From Seriola aureovittata (lineage: Eukaryota > Chordata > Actinopteri > Carangiformes > Carangidae): a stretch of DNA of 64,000 nt. The DNA lies in NCBI RefSeq assembly GCF_021018895.1, contig NC_079374.1, forward strand, positions 6,345,212 through 6,409,211, given 5' to 3'. This document shows positions 37,262-52,222 of this stretch, piece after piece. A program made the translations under genes and the position numbers. Below the pieces are notes generated by a model. The model searched no databases. It worked only from the letters and a program-made list of their open reading frames with translations, and was not told the DNA's origin. Each line of letters opens with the position of its first letter. The first letter of the stretch is position 1.

Positions 37262-38689
37262 TGAGGGCATTAGACAGACAAAGAAAGATAAGGTGGCAAA
37301 GGGAAAGACAAATGTGTACTGTAATAACAACTCCTATTCCACAAATGCAAAAGTGGTTTCACTTTCTTTGGTACAATTTCCAGAGAAGAAACATCATTCA
37401 TCATAAATGCAGTACAACAAGGTCACTCTAAAAACATTCTTGATTCTTGAGATCACAAAGGCCCATAGAAACCCATCCATCCATCCACCCACCCACATCC
37501 TTTTCAGGGTTGTGCGTGACTGGCATGCCCCAGTGTGCCCTGAGTGAAAGGCAGATATAGACAGTCAAACACAAAAATAAAGTTTTATGGTTAAAACAGT
37601 GATAACTTACATTGATATTTTTACCAACTTAGCTCAGGTTTGTGACAACATAGGTCCACATACCAAGCCAAATGGTTTCATTTCATTACTGAGAAAAACA
37701 ATATGGAGAGTGAAGAGTAGATGTAGTCAGTAGGGTGAGGCATGTATGGATGAATAAAAGTATGTATAGCCCCTCTCTTGTATCAGGTACAGGAAGTTGC
37801 TCTGACTAAACACACAGGCTCCAACAAGAAAAAAAACAGAGCAGCACAGTAAGCCACAACAGGCAGTACTGATTTCACAACTTCAACTTATAGGCCTTCA
37901 GATAATATTTTACTAATGTGATGGTGGGTTTATTGCTTAAGGATTTGTTTATCAATTAGTTTTTAGGTATTTTCATCTCAAGTTGTATCTATGTGCAGCC
38001 ACAAGAGGTCTCAACAGGAAAGTGTTTTAAATTCAGACTCTAATGACTCATTAATAAAAACCATATGGGAGACAACGGCACGCTAGAGATGGATTCATCT
38101 GACAAAATAGGGTAGGACACAGAGAAGATTGTTTAAAGCAGTTATATAAATGAACTTGTCTCCTTTAAAAAAAGAAAACAAGTGCTGTAAATGCTGTGTA
38201 AGAGAGCTGCATATAGTGTGAATCACATGAACAAGAGGATCCAAGCTGCGCTCCTCCCAGTTATTGCGCAACATATTAGGACACTAGCTGGCTTTCAAAA
38301 GATCCCAGAAAAGGAAATTGCAACATGTGCTGAAGTCTAAAACAGAAGAGGAAGTCAGAGCTAGGGAGGACATGTCTGAGCTTAGATTTAAGTATTTCTT
38401 TTTCTTTGTTTTTTTTCTTTTCAAAAAAGATGTCTACAGGATGTTTTACAGGATTTTCATGTGACCCGAGGAGGCTGTTGCCTTTACCAACTGACTAGAG
38501 TGACATCAAGCTGGTGAGTTCCTTGTAATGTTAATACTCTGCATAATCAGAATTCCTGGTATCGTTATTACTGTCAAACAAGATCAATGTCCCATGCCAA
38601 ACAAGCTGGATTTGGTGCCTCTGGTCACCCAGCTCCAGAACTACTTCAGCACGTTTTGTTTTTTTTGTTTTTTTTTTTAAATATATTCA

Positions 38690-41600
38690 ACAGGATTCCA
38701 GGTACTTCAGAGACAGATTAAGGGGGTTTATTTCCAGGGGTTGAATAGAGAGGTGGAACAACATAACTTTACAGTAACTATACAAATTCAAATGATTTTT
38801 TTCAACCCCAAATTTATGTAACTATCTAAATATTTTCAACAAATCTTTGCTGTTATGACCCCACCTGCAGGAATTCCCATCCTATTGGAATTTTTTGTAA
38901 GTAAAAAATTTTTTAAAAAACAAATAATATATATATATACACACTGTATATGCACATGCTTATGATTGACTCATGGGTGACTCAATACTATTTTTTTTGT
39001 GGCATTATGGAGCAATAATAATGCCACTCGTGGTCAAAACCAATCAGGGCAGTGAATCAAAGGCACTTCTTATCACTCCAATAATCCATTTAGACAAGAT
39101 TAACCCCCTCATTCATCACTGACAATCTATTTATTTGATTATTCAACAACAAAATGTCCTACATCACTCCTTAAAGTTTCAGCAAGGTTTGAACAGAATG
39201 GCTAAAACACTGAGTACAAGTATCAACTTTCAAAAAGCACATCCAGCTCTACTCAACAACTATCCACACAAGCAAAAGACACATCATTAGGCGACTGCAC
39301 ACTGCATCCTTGTGAAACACACTGATAATGTCTCATGCATTTACTGGCATATTCTTACCTGCCCCAAATTCTAACCACAAAGAAATCCCCTGGTTTGTAA
39401 TGTGGAAAAAAAAAGGAAAAAAACACACTTGTGGTCAAAATGTTTTTGCTTAATAACACCCAGCACGAGCTAGGATGTGTGCTCGAACTGCTACTTTGTG
39501 GTCGTGAATGTAGTTCACATATTCCACAGGTTTTTAGGGACTGAGTCATAGTTGAGATACTGCCAGTCTCCTGGGGATTCCTCCACCACGTGGGGAAGCC
39601 CAGGTGTGGCTTCAAACCTCTTCATAACTGTACTTTGCACTTGCTTGTTGTTGAATTGCCATTAGATCAGTTTAACATTTAAGTGATGGGAACCGAAATA
39701 GTGGTGGTAGACGAAATGCTTCCTTTTAGTCATTCACTTCCTTTTGTTCTTCAGAGATTGTAGACCTTTTTAATCACAGTTGGTCATTAAATTTCTAAGT
39801 GAAAATTAGCTGATTTATAGATTTTTGATAACAAGGATTTCTTTAAACATTTTACCATAACTACATAACTCAGGGGATATTAAAATCTTTGTAGCTTCTC
39901 ACAGCATCATCGTCTTGTGGTTGTTGAGATAGAAGATGAAAGGCACACATTTTCAGTCATATCTATATCTACAAATGTGATTATGTTCTGTAAGTTAATG
40001 AAACTGCAATAGCAACTGTTTGGTCATCTGTCCTGTGACAAAAATTTCTGGTCTAAACATTGTGTTAAAATATTTAAGTTGAGGTTTAGGTGCAATATTG
40101 CCATAAAGGTTAAGGTAAGTTATTATATGGTGAGTTAACGTTTTGTTATTTTGGTTAATGCAAGCCGTTTTCGACAAGGTTATGTTAGGATTGATGAGGG
40201 TTAGCGGAAGCTTTTGTTGGGTGTTGAAATTCAAAGGAAGGTGAAGAGAGGGTTGAGAGTTGCAACCCAGACACGCTTTTCCTCCTCTTTGTCTCTGCTG
40301 TTTGTGCTTTCATCTCATGGGAGGTGGGACACGGCAGATGAATCATTGGTTGAGCTGTGCGGTCTAGTCTACACTCTGCACGCAAGGGTCAGGGTTGAGG
40401 TTTCCCTCTGTCAGCTCTGCTCTGTCGCATAAACTCTTTCATCCTTCCTCCGTCTGTTCGATGCCTGTAAGTTGCTTTCTCTGAGGTGAGTCAATACATT
40501 CTGCTGACTTTTGGAACACACTATTAAGAAAAGCGTGTATACACTTTTAGAGAAGTGTGTTGTAATTCTAACCACAAAGGACACATTTCCTTTTACACTT
40601 GAATCCAATAACGATCTATTTTTAAAGGTATGTATTGATAGTAATATTGATTTAATTTTCTCCGCCTAAAGAAAACAATAGGTACCTAAAATCAGTCGCA
40701 TTGCTTTGAGATAAAAAGAAAAAGAGAAAAAGCAAAGATTGTTCTAGAAAAATCAACATTTCAATTATTATTACAGTTGTTCAATGTTGGTTTGTGTTAC
40801 TCAAGAGCCTCCTGGATACCTGCAAGTTATGTCAAATATTTGGATAAAGCATGTTTTTCTCACTGCATGTGTTTTTCACTGTCAAAGCTGTGCAGGTGTT
40901 TTCTCTACAACAGTGTCTGAGCCATGTACCTGGAACACAGCAACAGGGACACAACGTAATTGCCCATAAATAATTAACATAGCACAGAAATTAAACTAAA
41001 GGAGGTTAATTAATATATTAGGCTTTGATACATGTGGATTTTTATTAATCAATAACTTGTCTGTACATCTCGACTTCTCTTACATTACTTGGTCCACTGC
41101 AGTTTGATAAAATGGTTTAATTTGCTTTGACAGGGCAGAAGACTTAGCCGTTTATCAAATTATCACGCTCTTTGACAACTTTGTATTATTGCAGTATGTC
41201 GCAATAACGCAAGCTGTTCTGTGTAGTTTTAAAGCCAGGGTGGAAAAAGTAGTGGTGAATAAAGCTGCTAGCAGTCTCAGAGAGCATCTCACCACTAAAC
41301 CAAAGAGGGACACATGCTTATTACTGAGAAATATACTTTCACTTGTGACTGAAAATAGCTCTGTCCTCAATGTCAAACGGGTCATTTTCTCGTGCTCTGC
41401 TGTAGGAAAGATAACTCCCACTGTTTTCCCTCTTTATTACTAAGTGAGTCATGAAGTTTGATTACATCCCACAGGCTAGAGGGCTTCAACCTAATCTCCA
41501 TCAATCCTAATTCAGAGACTGCATTGATCACACAAGCTGCTCTTAAATGATATTTCCAACATAATGTCTGCAATTTCCTTGTTTCCACACTTAAGGGCTG

Positions 41601-44600
41601 AAATTTGTCAATTATATTAGAATTTTCCCACGTTGTTTCTTCCCTAATCAGTCCAGCAGAAGAGTATTTGCTGCTGTATCTTAAATTTCCAGTGCCTGCT
41701 TATACTCCGTCTTCAATTTCAACTATATTTTCCCAGAGAAGGTTAAAAATAAAGTGGTTTAGCTGCAGAACATGATCATCAGCAAATAATCATGTGGAGT
41801 GTTCCTCTAATGGCCACCAAGTTTCTATTCGCCAAAGAAAATAGTCCTGACCTGACATTTAACAGTCAACGTGTATTAGCATAACTCTAAGCAAGTTGTT
41901 GCATGTACTGCAGGTTGTACTGAGGGCTGTATTGAGGACCTGAGTTTCAATTCTCCATCACAACTCGGAAACACATCCTGTTCCCCTTCAAAAGGAAAAG
42001 TTTTTTGCTTTGCTTAGCACTTCTCCATCACTCTAGGAACATAAGAACAGGCCTAGTTTCCCAAAAGCATCTTATGGCTAAGATGATCCATGATGACCTT
42101 TGTTCCTTTTTAATTCTACAGGCTGAGAGGAGAAAACAGTCTTTGAAGTAATTTCAAGAGATTAGCCCAACTTTGTTTAGTTCAAATCAGTCCCAAAACC
42201 AAAGATACTCGAGTTCTAATCCAGATTGGGCCAAAGTAGGTTGAAAGCTTCAAACTAAACATGTTCAGTTTAGACAAATCAATTAGTCGATCAAAAGGAA
42301 ATTGACGAAAATATTGATTGTTAGTAATTTATCAAGACTAAATGCTTTTGCATTTTCTTCTTTAAGTTTCACGAGGGGGAGGATTTGCTGTTATTCCCTG
42401 ATTTATATCATTCGGGGATGAAACAATTGGTTAATTAATCAATTAAGTCAATCAAAAAGGAAACAAAAAAACAAAACAAAACAAAACATGAATTAATTAA
42501 TGATAGTGATTCTTTTTCAAGCAAAAATGCATTCTCTGATTTCAGATTGGTCATCATGAGATACTGAACTAAATATCTTTGGGTTCTGGATGTGTGGCTG
42601 GATTAAAAAAAAGAATCTGAGGAAGCCACTTTGAGCTCTGGAAAATTGCAATATCAATTTTTCTTTATTTTCCAACCTGTTATAGAACAAATGATTAATC
42701 AATTACTCAACAATATACACAGGAGCTTAATCAATAATGAAAAGAGCCACACCAGCCATAATATCACTGTAATTTGAATGTCTTTGGGATTTGGACTGAT
42801 TACTGGAAAAAAAACAAGCAGTTTGACGATGTCATCTTCACCTCTGAGAACTTGTGATGGGCATTTTGTAAACAGAACAATAAAGAAATATACTAATTAA
42901 TCATAACAAATAATGCTGCAGCCCTCAGTCATTCACATAAACACACGGTTTTGCTAAACAAATGGATAAAATCTCTGATGCTGGGGAGGAAATGAGACAC
43001 AGTGGAACAGATGGAGTCTGGGCCATGTGGGAGTGCTAGCTGTAAAACTTTCCCTCCAGGAGTTTTGCGTTGCTCCACTCAATCGCAGTTTCAGCTATGA
43101 GTGTGAGTGAAGAACAGCAGGTGGAAGTAAATCTTGCTGCTGCTGCCTCACGTTTGTTTTGTCAGTGAATCATAAGTGGGGACGGCATGTTCATGATTCA
43201 CACCAGGACAGCAGCTCAGTTGGACACATATATGCATTAATCAAAACATAATCACTGCCAGAGTTACTTTCCATTGTGGTTTTCTGTTCTGTTTGTTTCC
43301 AGTTTAACCTTTAAATTGTGAGGATTTGCTCTTGTAGTATTACTCAGCTTCGTGACTGGACTGTTTTCTTATTGAAACTAGGATATCTCATTGTCTACAA
43401 TAAACAACAAAAGCAGCAATAAAATATTTTTTATTTGCGTACGTCATCTCAAAAATTGCCAACATAACATTGAATTGGAAATAAAAATATTAACTTAATG
43501 TTGTTTATCAAGCTGTTATGTTCTGTAGATGTTCATGTTGTCACAACCTTGGACCTGTGATCACTCTTCAGTCTGTGTTGCAACCACTGCCTCACAAACA
43601 GATGGACAAAGTACGCACGACTGAGCAGATTTGTAGGCAAACACACCCAACTACCTCTTCACTTAACGCAAACAGAAATAAGTGGACACTTGTTCCTTTC
43701 TGTGAGTTTGCTGTAGTGAAATCAAACATTGCATAAATTTGTGCAGTTAGTGAAGACCCGTTTCCCAACGGTTTGTGTGGTTTATGCCATGCAAGCGTTT
43801 TATGCAACCCTGCTTTTGATGCCAGGTTACAACATATGGCTTTGTCAAATTAATATGTTTATCATGATTAATTAAAACGAATATCTTACCAACAGAAAAT
43901 ATCATGCTGGACATGATAAGAAGCCTCTATCTAAAATTTGTAGAGCAGTTATTGCTTCAACAAACATCAATAAACTTTCCACATTTCCCAGCAGCCCCTG
44001 CCCCCCCTTCCCCTGTCCATGCTTCCCCTCGCTTCAGAGGACAAACACACTGGCAATATTTCCATCAGCCCCTCACATCTTCCACCGTCTGCTGTTTCCA
44101 GATAAGGGTAGCTTCAGCCTCGTTTCCTCTGGACTAACAGTGTCCTCCTCTTGTTTGGCGCCTTAAAGGAATCCTGCTGAGGCTCTCTCCCAAATCTGAC
44201 ATAGTGGCTCAAAATAGCTGTGTCCCATTCCAGAGGTCGGATCCTCCAAAGACTACATTTCTAGACAAAACAGAGCATAACATGCTCACAAGGCTTGTCC
44301 AATTTCTAAGTGTATCCTCAGCTCTCAGTATCCCACAATCCATTGCGTGTATGCTGTTTTTAAATAGAGCGTACAATTCTTGTGTAGTCGTAAAAATTGG
44401 AAATATCAAGTGATTTTTCTGATCACAGGGAGTGACAGATAAAAGGAGGGTAGACTTGCACCTAGTTCTATAAATGTTCTGTGTTCCTATTTCAAATTTC
44501 AAAGTGATATCCTCTATGTAACTTCACATAGAAACACCTAACTCTCCTGGGTAATTGAACAATCCTATAAGTTTATATTGAAGTCAGCCGTGGTAATTAA

Positions 44601-47600
44601 TTCAGGTTTGTTTCTGAGAAATCATGTTTTGTCCCTCAGTTCTGGCATAATGTGAATGCCCTAATTCTACCATTTACCAGCCAACTGTCACAGTAGAGAA
44701 TAAAAGGATTGCCACAGTGATATCTTTCAAGAATTTTAAAATCCTTTCTTGTAGTATTACCACTATGCAGTGTTTTTAAGCCTTCAGACTGAATCTAATA
44801 CTCAAACCGCCCGTCCTGTGTCATATTTAAGTGTGATCAGGATGTGAAACACAGCACCTTTCACTTTTTAAAACAGTCTAGTTACTTTAAAAGGTCACGT
44901 GTGGAGTTATGTTTACATTCGGTGTTACTCACCAAAATACACTGTGTGTACTCTTGGGGTTTACCAAATATGAGGAATGTATTTCCATGCTCATGAAACA
45001 CTTCAATCTTATCTTTTACTAGCATTGGTTACATCCATGTTTACTAGCAAGCAGGCTTCTCCTTCCCTGCTTTTGTCGACGTATTACTGCATTTCATATT
45101 CCATGTGTATAGGTAGATACAAATGCACTATTAGTTGTGGTCTCTGTGACCCTATAGACTGTCTAGACTGTGTAGAGTCAGAAAAGGCTCAGAAAAGCCT
45201 CAAAGTTGAAAGCAGACGTGGAAACAAAAAGCCACTGTATCAACACTGGGCACGAGCAACCTCTTTTCCTCTTTTCTTTTAACAGTTTCCTACCAGGAAG
45301 ACACATTTTTATTAACTTGTTGTCTGCACTTAAGCGCCGGATAGATTATCAGTAATATGTGGAAGTGAAGTAAAGATAATGCTGTAAAGTGAATTATTAA
45401 AGATGACACAAAGTGTCAAAGTGTGGTAAACTTGGTAAACAAAATGGAAAAAACGAAAAGAAAACCAACGGTCTAAACCACTGCTCAACCTACAGTACAG
45501 CCAATCACCAACACCTCTAGGCCTCCAGTTACAAGGAAAAACACTCAATAGATATTTATCTCCTCCACTGACAGTCATTTCCATATCACCCCGGCCTCCC
45601 ATGCTCTCATGTCTCCGTCATTGCCTACTGAACCGACTGCACTCTTCCCACGCTCCTCTCTGCCTGGGCTTGTCCCAGAGTAAAACTATGCTCCCTATGT
45701 GTTCCTAAAACTCTGGATCCCTAACAATAACCAGATGCAGCAAGTGAAACCTGTGTGTTCTAAAACAAAGTTTAATATTCTTTTAAGGTTCTTAATGAAC
45801 ACTCAAAAAAGTAGAGCACTTATCCTATGGTTCTTAACGCTCCAACATGCAATCTCCATGTTTGTTTTTTCACTTGAATACCACTTAGAACCATGGATTA
45901 TTACTTTGTGTATTTCTAGATCCATATATGACACAAGGTAAAACTATGAAGTTTTACATAATTTAAGCCCATTAAAAAGTGTGTGACAGCGGTCCACCAG
46001 TAATAGCACCAGTAAAAGCATTCGATGATGTGCAGTCTAATAATAGTAATAATGCTCATAATCAGCTATTCTTTTGTGAACTCTTTGTGACAGCAGAGAA
46101 CATAAACATATCAAAAGCAACAAGTCATTCTCCACGTGGGTCCTGATGATGTGTTGATGATGCAGGATGATCATCACCAGTGTCCAGTCATTCAATCATC
46201 TGTCAGTCTCTATGAGTTCATGTTTACTTCTCTTGGTACTAAAATGCAGAAATCTGTATTTGTTTCCCTTGGTCTGGACGAAGTAAAATGAACAACAGAT
46301 GCGAAAGTTAAACTTTTTCAAACCACAGCGTTTGCTGCTCACACCTTTCAAATCAGCACCTTCACACCACAGCGTCTGCAACACCTCACATTCACAGCAG
46401 CCAGCTAAACCACCAGTGCAATCTCCATCTACACAGCTTTGTTTCCATGTGTCTCTTCCTGTAGCAAGTGAGAGCTATAGATTGTGGTTTAGATAATTTT
46501 CCTTATTTCGTCACTACTGTTTGCTTGCCAAGGCTCGTGTCTGTCTTAGCACTCAGAAAATGCAAAGCTACAAGTGTTTGACTGACATGAGCAGAATACC
46601 CTCGTCTTCAATCACTGTCAACCCAAAGCCAGGGGGATGACAAATAATTTTTAATCAACAAATGTCTCTGGGGCTCTTTTCCACCAGATTTGTAATACAC
46701 TGGCAGAAACCCTGACCATCATAACTGCCAGTGAAGCACTTGCAATTTCTGCCAAATGTTTTAAAGAAGCCGCAAACAAGAAAATGGTAGTGGAAACGCT
46801 GATGTTTAATTCAGCATTGTGAATGCATGCTATGGTAGATGTGGTTAGATTAGATCTGCTATCTGCTGAGGACTTTCCTATCTGAATGTGGCTTGATGCT
46901 AAGTTCAAATACAGTACTGAAGCTGCTGTTCCAACAAATTTAGCCATGTATGTTAAACAGTGTGTTATGACTGTCTTGCAAAATTCATCTACATACTGTT
47001 GGGCCATAACCTTGGCTTTTTACAACTTCTTAAGGAAGCCAATACAGATATTTGGTTTATCTTACCAAGTTAAGTTTTTATCTTTAAAACATTACTAACA
47101 TAGAAACAATTCAAGAGTTCAAGTAAGTTGTCCTTGTGCTCATCGCAGATCCAGTTACAAAACTATTACTAGACAGCAAAATGAGCCAAAATGAGCCACA
47201 GATGAATCAACTGGTTGTCAAGTTTGAGAAATTAAAACTTTTTGATTATACTTTATACGCATTCTTTTTTGAATCCCTTTGAATTCCCTTTGGAGCTTTA
47301 GTCACTGGATTTCAGATCCACAAGGAGGACTCAGAGTTCTATTTAACTGAGTCAGTGCCCACCCAAATGCATTTATGTCTATTTCCAGCTTTAGTCACAT
47401 ACTTTCTTTACAATCCCACCCAGATGACTGGACATCAAATATATTCTGAGCTGATAATACTAGCTAGAACTGGTCATTTATCAAACAACCAATAATGACT
47501 CCCCCTTGATTTCCCTGAAAAGCTCACTGTGAAATATAAGTTTTTTCCTGTAGAAGTAAATTAAGGTCCTGCGCCAATGTTTTTTTTATACATTCGTACA

Positions 47601-47925
47601 TTACTTGCTGTGCTCTTTAACAGATAAGTTCTGAGAAATTTTATTCAGTTTTAGGTCATATTTTATTTCTTAAAAGCTTCTTCTGTTTACACATCATAAT
47701 ACCTTTTTCTTCTTTTGTTAAATGAAAAGAAAGATTTCTAGAAAAATATTATATTTCTAAAAGTAACTTACTGAAAATTCTAAAAAGATACTTATCATAA
47801 GTGTACTCAGGCTTGCACAGGTGTTAACCTAACCTAACTTAAAAAGTAAAACCTATAAACTGTTGTAGCCTCAGTTTTCACACACCTACTTTGGATTACA
47901 AGAGTCACAAGCTTCAACAACCACA
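38690..47925. other. 9.2-kb unit-2 spacer without recognised genes
   Basis: Both sides align with unit 1 across a single point (near 30830), so this block is present only here. I read it in all frames and found no receptor exon, transposase or RNA gene. The scattered open frames of up to about 100 codons (for example at 41189, 43904 and 44977) have no domain I recognise and no splice context. AT-rich runs and poly-A/T tracts are common. Confidence 0.55.
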
Positions 47926-48832
47926 AATATGTTTTGACATCATTCAACAGACCGACACTGACACGCTCTGATACACTGCTCTCAAAACAGCCTAAATTCT
48001 GTGTGACACAGATTCCACAAGAAGTTAGAAATATTCCTTTGAGATTCTGGTCCATGTTAATGTGCATGCATCACATCATTCCTGTAGCTTTATCAGCTGC
48101 ACATTCATGCTGCCAATCTCTCGTTCTACCAAGGTGTTCTGTTGGATTCAGATCTGGTGAGAGTGGAGGTCACTGTAGTGAGTTTCACTGTAGTCATTGT
48201 CAGGTTCATGAAACCAAAAATGATAGTAGAAGATGGTAAATTGTGACCATAAAGGGAAGCACATGGTCAGCAACGATACTCAGATAGGGTGTGGAATTCA
48301 AACAATGATTGCTACCTCAGCAGAAATGCAGATTCATCACACCAGCTTACATTTTTCCAGTCTTCAACTGTTCAGTTTTGGTGAGCCTGAGCCCACTGCT
48401 CACAACAGATGGACAGAGTGGTTATCTGAGTTATCATAGCCTGTATATATCAGCTCCTACTTAGTTGGGCCATTCTCCTTTGATCTTTCACATCAACAAG
48501 GAGTCTCTATCCACAGACCTGCTGCTCATTAGATTTGTTTTGTGTTTGGCTCCATTCTGAGTAAAAAATCTGGACACTGTTGTGCATGAAAATCCCAGAC
48601 CAGCAGTTTCAGAAACACTGAAACCAGCCCATCTGGCACCAACAATCATGCCTCAGTCAAAGTCACTGAGATCACATTTTCCCATTCTGATGTTTGATGT
48701 AAACATGAACCGAAGCTCCTGACCTGTATCTGCATGATGTCATGCATTGTGCTACTGCCACATGATTAGCTGATTGGATAATTGCATGAATAGGCAGGTG
48801 TGCAAGTGTTCCTAATAAAGTGCTCACTGTAC
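47926..48832 (-). mobile_element. Tc1-like transposon relic (unit-2 copy)
   Basis: This is the counterpart of the relic at 30.83-31.70 kb. The outer end TTCCTAATAAAGTGCTCACTG is at about 48809-48829. It shares GAAGATGGTAAATTGTGACC (48223-48242) with unit 1. It extends further left than the unit-1 copy, with ACCAAGGTGTTCTGTTGG, ATTCAGATCTGGTGAGAG and TCATTGTCAGGTTCATGAAACC (about 48128-48215), wording typical of the catalytic 3' half of this family. Frames are destroyed. The left limit is approximate. Confidence 0.75.
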
Positions 48833-49499
48833 ATTTAATGTTGTGGTAAAATATCAGTGTTAATGTGATTCGTGCTGCTTATCCCACTGGAGCCACATGC
48901 AATATAAAAAGTGAATGTAAAGAGGCTGTAGACCAAGAGTAACTGAAACCTGAAATTAACCAACACAAAATATTAGTGGGAAAGGGAACCAATACCACCT
49001 ACTATTGGTGAGAAATACCAAAATCTAAAAGGACAAGAATCAAGACACAAACACTAGTTCATATTTTCACAAATATCTGAAGACATAACTGCAGACAAGA
49101 GCTAATAAAATATTAATAGTGTAATCACAGTGTAGTCTGAATACTTATTACTTATGTTTTGTAAATCGCTAAGGCAACAGAGAATTTTCTCTGGAGCCAT
49201 GACAATTCCTCGACTGACTTGAACTAGCACAGTAATAGTATAGTGGTATTTGTACAAGTTTGAGAAAAAGAGGAAGAAAATTTCCCGCAAAAGGTTTACA
49301 GTGTTCATTCACAGATTTACAGGCAAGACTGAGCAGGAATGTTCACCCCCCCCCCCCACTGTTCAGGCTGGGCCTCCGTCCAGTTCCAAAGCATTACGCA
49401 GCTTTTTGTCAGTGGTTTCTAAACAAATGACTCCTGAAATACCAGAATGTTTGTCATCTGTGTTTGAGGATGATAGATAGAGCGAGGGAGGCAGAGAGG

Positions 49500-49656
49500 G
49501 GAAAGGAGAGGCAGAGAGAGGAAGGGAGACGGAGTTTCAGAAATATAAGGTAGTGTGAAATTTGGCTTAAAGAGGAAAGAAAACTGTTTTTGCTGATTAT
49601 AGCTGTGTTTCAAAGCCTTTTGTGACCTGTCAGTGTCCTCGGTCACAAGTGTTCCA
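49500..49656 (+). promoter_or_regulatory. il1r1: putative promoter / non-coding exon 1 of il1r1
   Basis: A purine-rich GAGAG stretch and AAATATAAGG at about 49543 are followed by transcribed-looking sequence ending GTGTTCCA and GTAAGT (donor at 49657). The coding exon starts after TTTTTCAG at 49777. The structure parallels unit 1. The transcription start is not determined. Confidence 0.4.
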
Positions 49657-49779
49657 GTAAGTTGTAAGCTTCTGTTCTGCTTCAGGCTGTAGTTGCAGCC
49701 TTTTTTCCTGTAGCATTGTCAGTCTGACTTGTAATACATGTTCATTTCTTACTGTTGTTTATGTGTGTGTTTTTCAGCC

Positions 49780-52175
49780 ATGGGCCTGATTTCAACATTA
49801 GGAAGTCTTCTGATTTTCATCGGGTTATACTGGATCTGTACAGGATTTGAACAAGGTGAGCGGAGTCACACTTTTCTCCGAACTACACAGAAGCACATAA
49901 ACACTACTGTAACTGCCAAGTCTAACTCTAACATCTGCCTCCAGTGTGTACAGAAGCATTTTATCGCCACCCTGTGACCACTGCTGTAACTGCAGCAACT
50001 TGTGTGTAACTGTTATGACACGTGGGCTCTTCTGAAGTCTAACACTGATTTCTGACTGGAAAAAAGCAGACTGCCAGGCTGCTGTTGTAATCGAAGTGCA
50101 TATGACGATGATGATGTTTAGTGCTATAGTAGCTGAGCTGCGATTAGAACCTGACCAGACAACAAAGTTTAACTCTACATGATGCTGCAAAATGGCACAT
50201 TACCATTTAAGTTTTATTTGTATATTTATATATTTTGTGAGGACAAACTTGTTCTAGCTGCTGGACAAGAAGAGATTAAATTAACCTGAGTAATTCTACT
50301 TTAACAACAGTGTCACTGAGAAAAGGAATTAACCCTTCAGCAGCTCAGTGACCATTAATAGATGTAGTAATACCGGGCAGCTCCAGATGTGAATGTGAAG
50401 CAGACAGCAGACGTACTCAGTACCAATGTTCATAAATATATAAAATTATACGTTGCTGTTTTTATGAGACACAATAAGGGGAAACCTGTTCAAACTTGAA
50501 GACTTAATTACAGCATCACAACTAAAAAAGTATACACCATTTATACATGATACTGTGTATGATGGTGAACCAATTCAATTCTTATTTGAGCTTCAGTTCT
50601 CTAATAGTCTAGGTGCATAATGGGAACAACACAAAATGTTCCGTAGTTTCAGTTACAGCTGCCAGGGAATGGCAAGAATCCATGTAAGTGACGATGGAGC
50701 ATCATGGAAAAATACTGGAAGTCAGGCACCATGTCCAGTCTGTGCAGCTCTAAATCCGTGAGGTACTAGTGGAATGTCAAAAACAAAATCCAGCAAAAAG
50801 GAATGGTCTAATGCAGACTTTCTCTCTTTCTCATGGCTGATCTTTTTTACCTAATCTGTGAAAGTAAAAATGTAAGGGCAAATATAAATACCAAGCGTAA
50901 GTAAAGACCATAACCCTAACCTGTTCTTCTTAAAATCACTTAAAAGTTAGGTAAAGCACATCAAGTTTTTTTTTTTTTTTTTGGTCATGAAATCTACTAA
51001 TAAAATTGCCTAGCTTTGGCTGCCAAATAATATTTCTTGCTGGAAAAATCTTAAATTTGACATTAGTTTGCTCAAAGCTCTATTGAATGGCTGAATAAAT
51101 AAATCTATTCTCTTTCTTTCTTTGTTGCAGAGAACTGTACCAACTACAAGACCCAGTTTGAGAGGGTTTTCTCGGTTCCTGGGGACATGGCTATGCTGAA
51201 CAGCACCTTAGTATCTCCAGACGTCTTTGACATCACAACTGTCCCATACAGCATCACCTGGTATGACTCAAGGACAAGTCATGAAATGAGCAACCAGACC
51301 GGTCGAACCCTTGTGCATGGAGAGACTCTGTGGTTTCTTAATGCAACACCAGAAGACAGTGGGGAATATGTGACCATACTGAGGTACGGTAGCATCAGCA
51401 AAGATACAAATATCAATTGAAACTTGAAAGAAGCAATAGAAAATGTATCCTGTTGTACACCTGGTGGTGTTTGTGTGTCTGTCTACACTATATGAATTTC
51501 TGTGAATATTCAATGAATTAAACAAGACTAGGTCAAAACCTAGTATGTGGCTGGACCTGATCCAGATTTTTAAACTGCAATGTCAAACTCACCAAACGCA
51601 TAAATGAAAAAAAGACTGAGTTGTGATTTCATATGTATTTACTGATGATTACTCAGAGAGAAAGTTAGGAGAGACAGACTATCTTTCTTTTTTTTCCCAG
51701 GCTTTGTCTTTATTTTAGTCATAGTGAGAGAGAGACGGAAAAACTGGAGAGCGAAAAAAGAGAGAGCAAGACTAAGCAGCTCTGTCTGGAGCTCTGCACT
51801 CTGATGACCAAAGGTGGAAATACCATCACTCAGGCCCCACTGTTGCTGTCTAGCCAAAAATTTGTCTGGAAGCTCAAGATACCATTTGAAGTAGTTTGCC
51901 TCATGGTCCAGCAGAGGGCGTGATCAGCTTGACCTATTGCATTCCCTATTGACCAATCAGTGGGCTAAACCAATGAGTAAAAATGGAGGACACTATCAAG
52001 CAAAGTTGTGCTGATCGGATAATCCTGACACCAGGTCAAATTCTATTTACCATCATAAAAAGCAGCAGGATAATAAACCAAATTAAATGACGTGTTCTGT
52101 CTGTCTGTCAATACCCACTCTTAAATCACAGCACGGCTCCTATGCACAACAAGCAGCTTCATTACAATTAGCTGA

Positions 52176-52222
<47 letters not shown>

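Noticed and set aside
41155..41443. Overlapping frames of 84-88 codons on both strands in the unit-2 spacer
   Set aside because: Neither shows a family motif or exon signals. Frames of this length are expected by chance in such a spacer.
44977..45282. 101-codon frame with a cysteine-rich stretch (CTISCGLCDPIDCLDC)
   Set aside because: It looked like a zinc-binding motif, but there is no matching family, no acceptor or donor in frame, and a low-complexity context.
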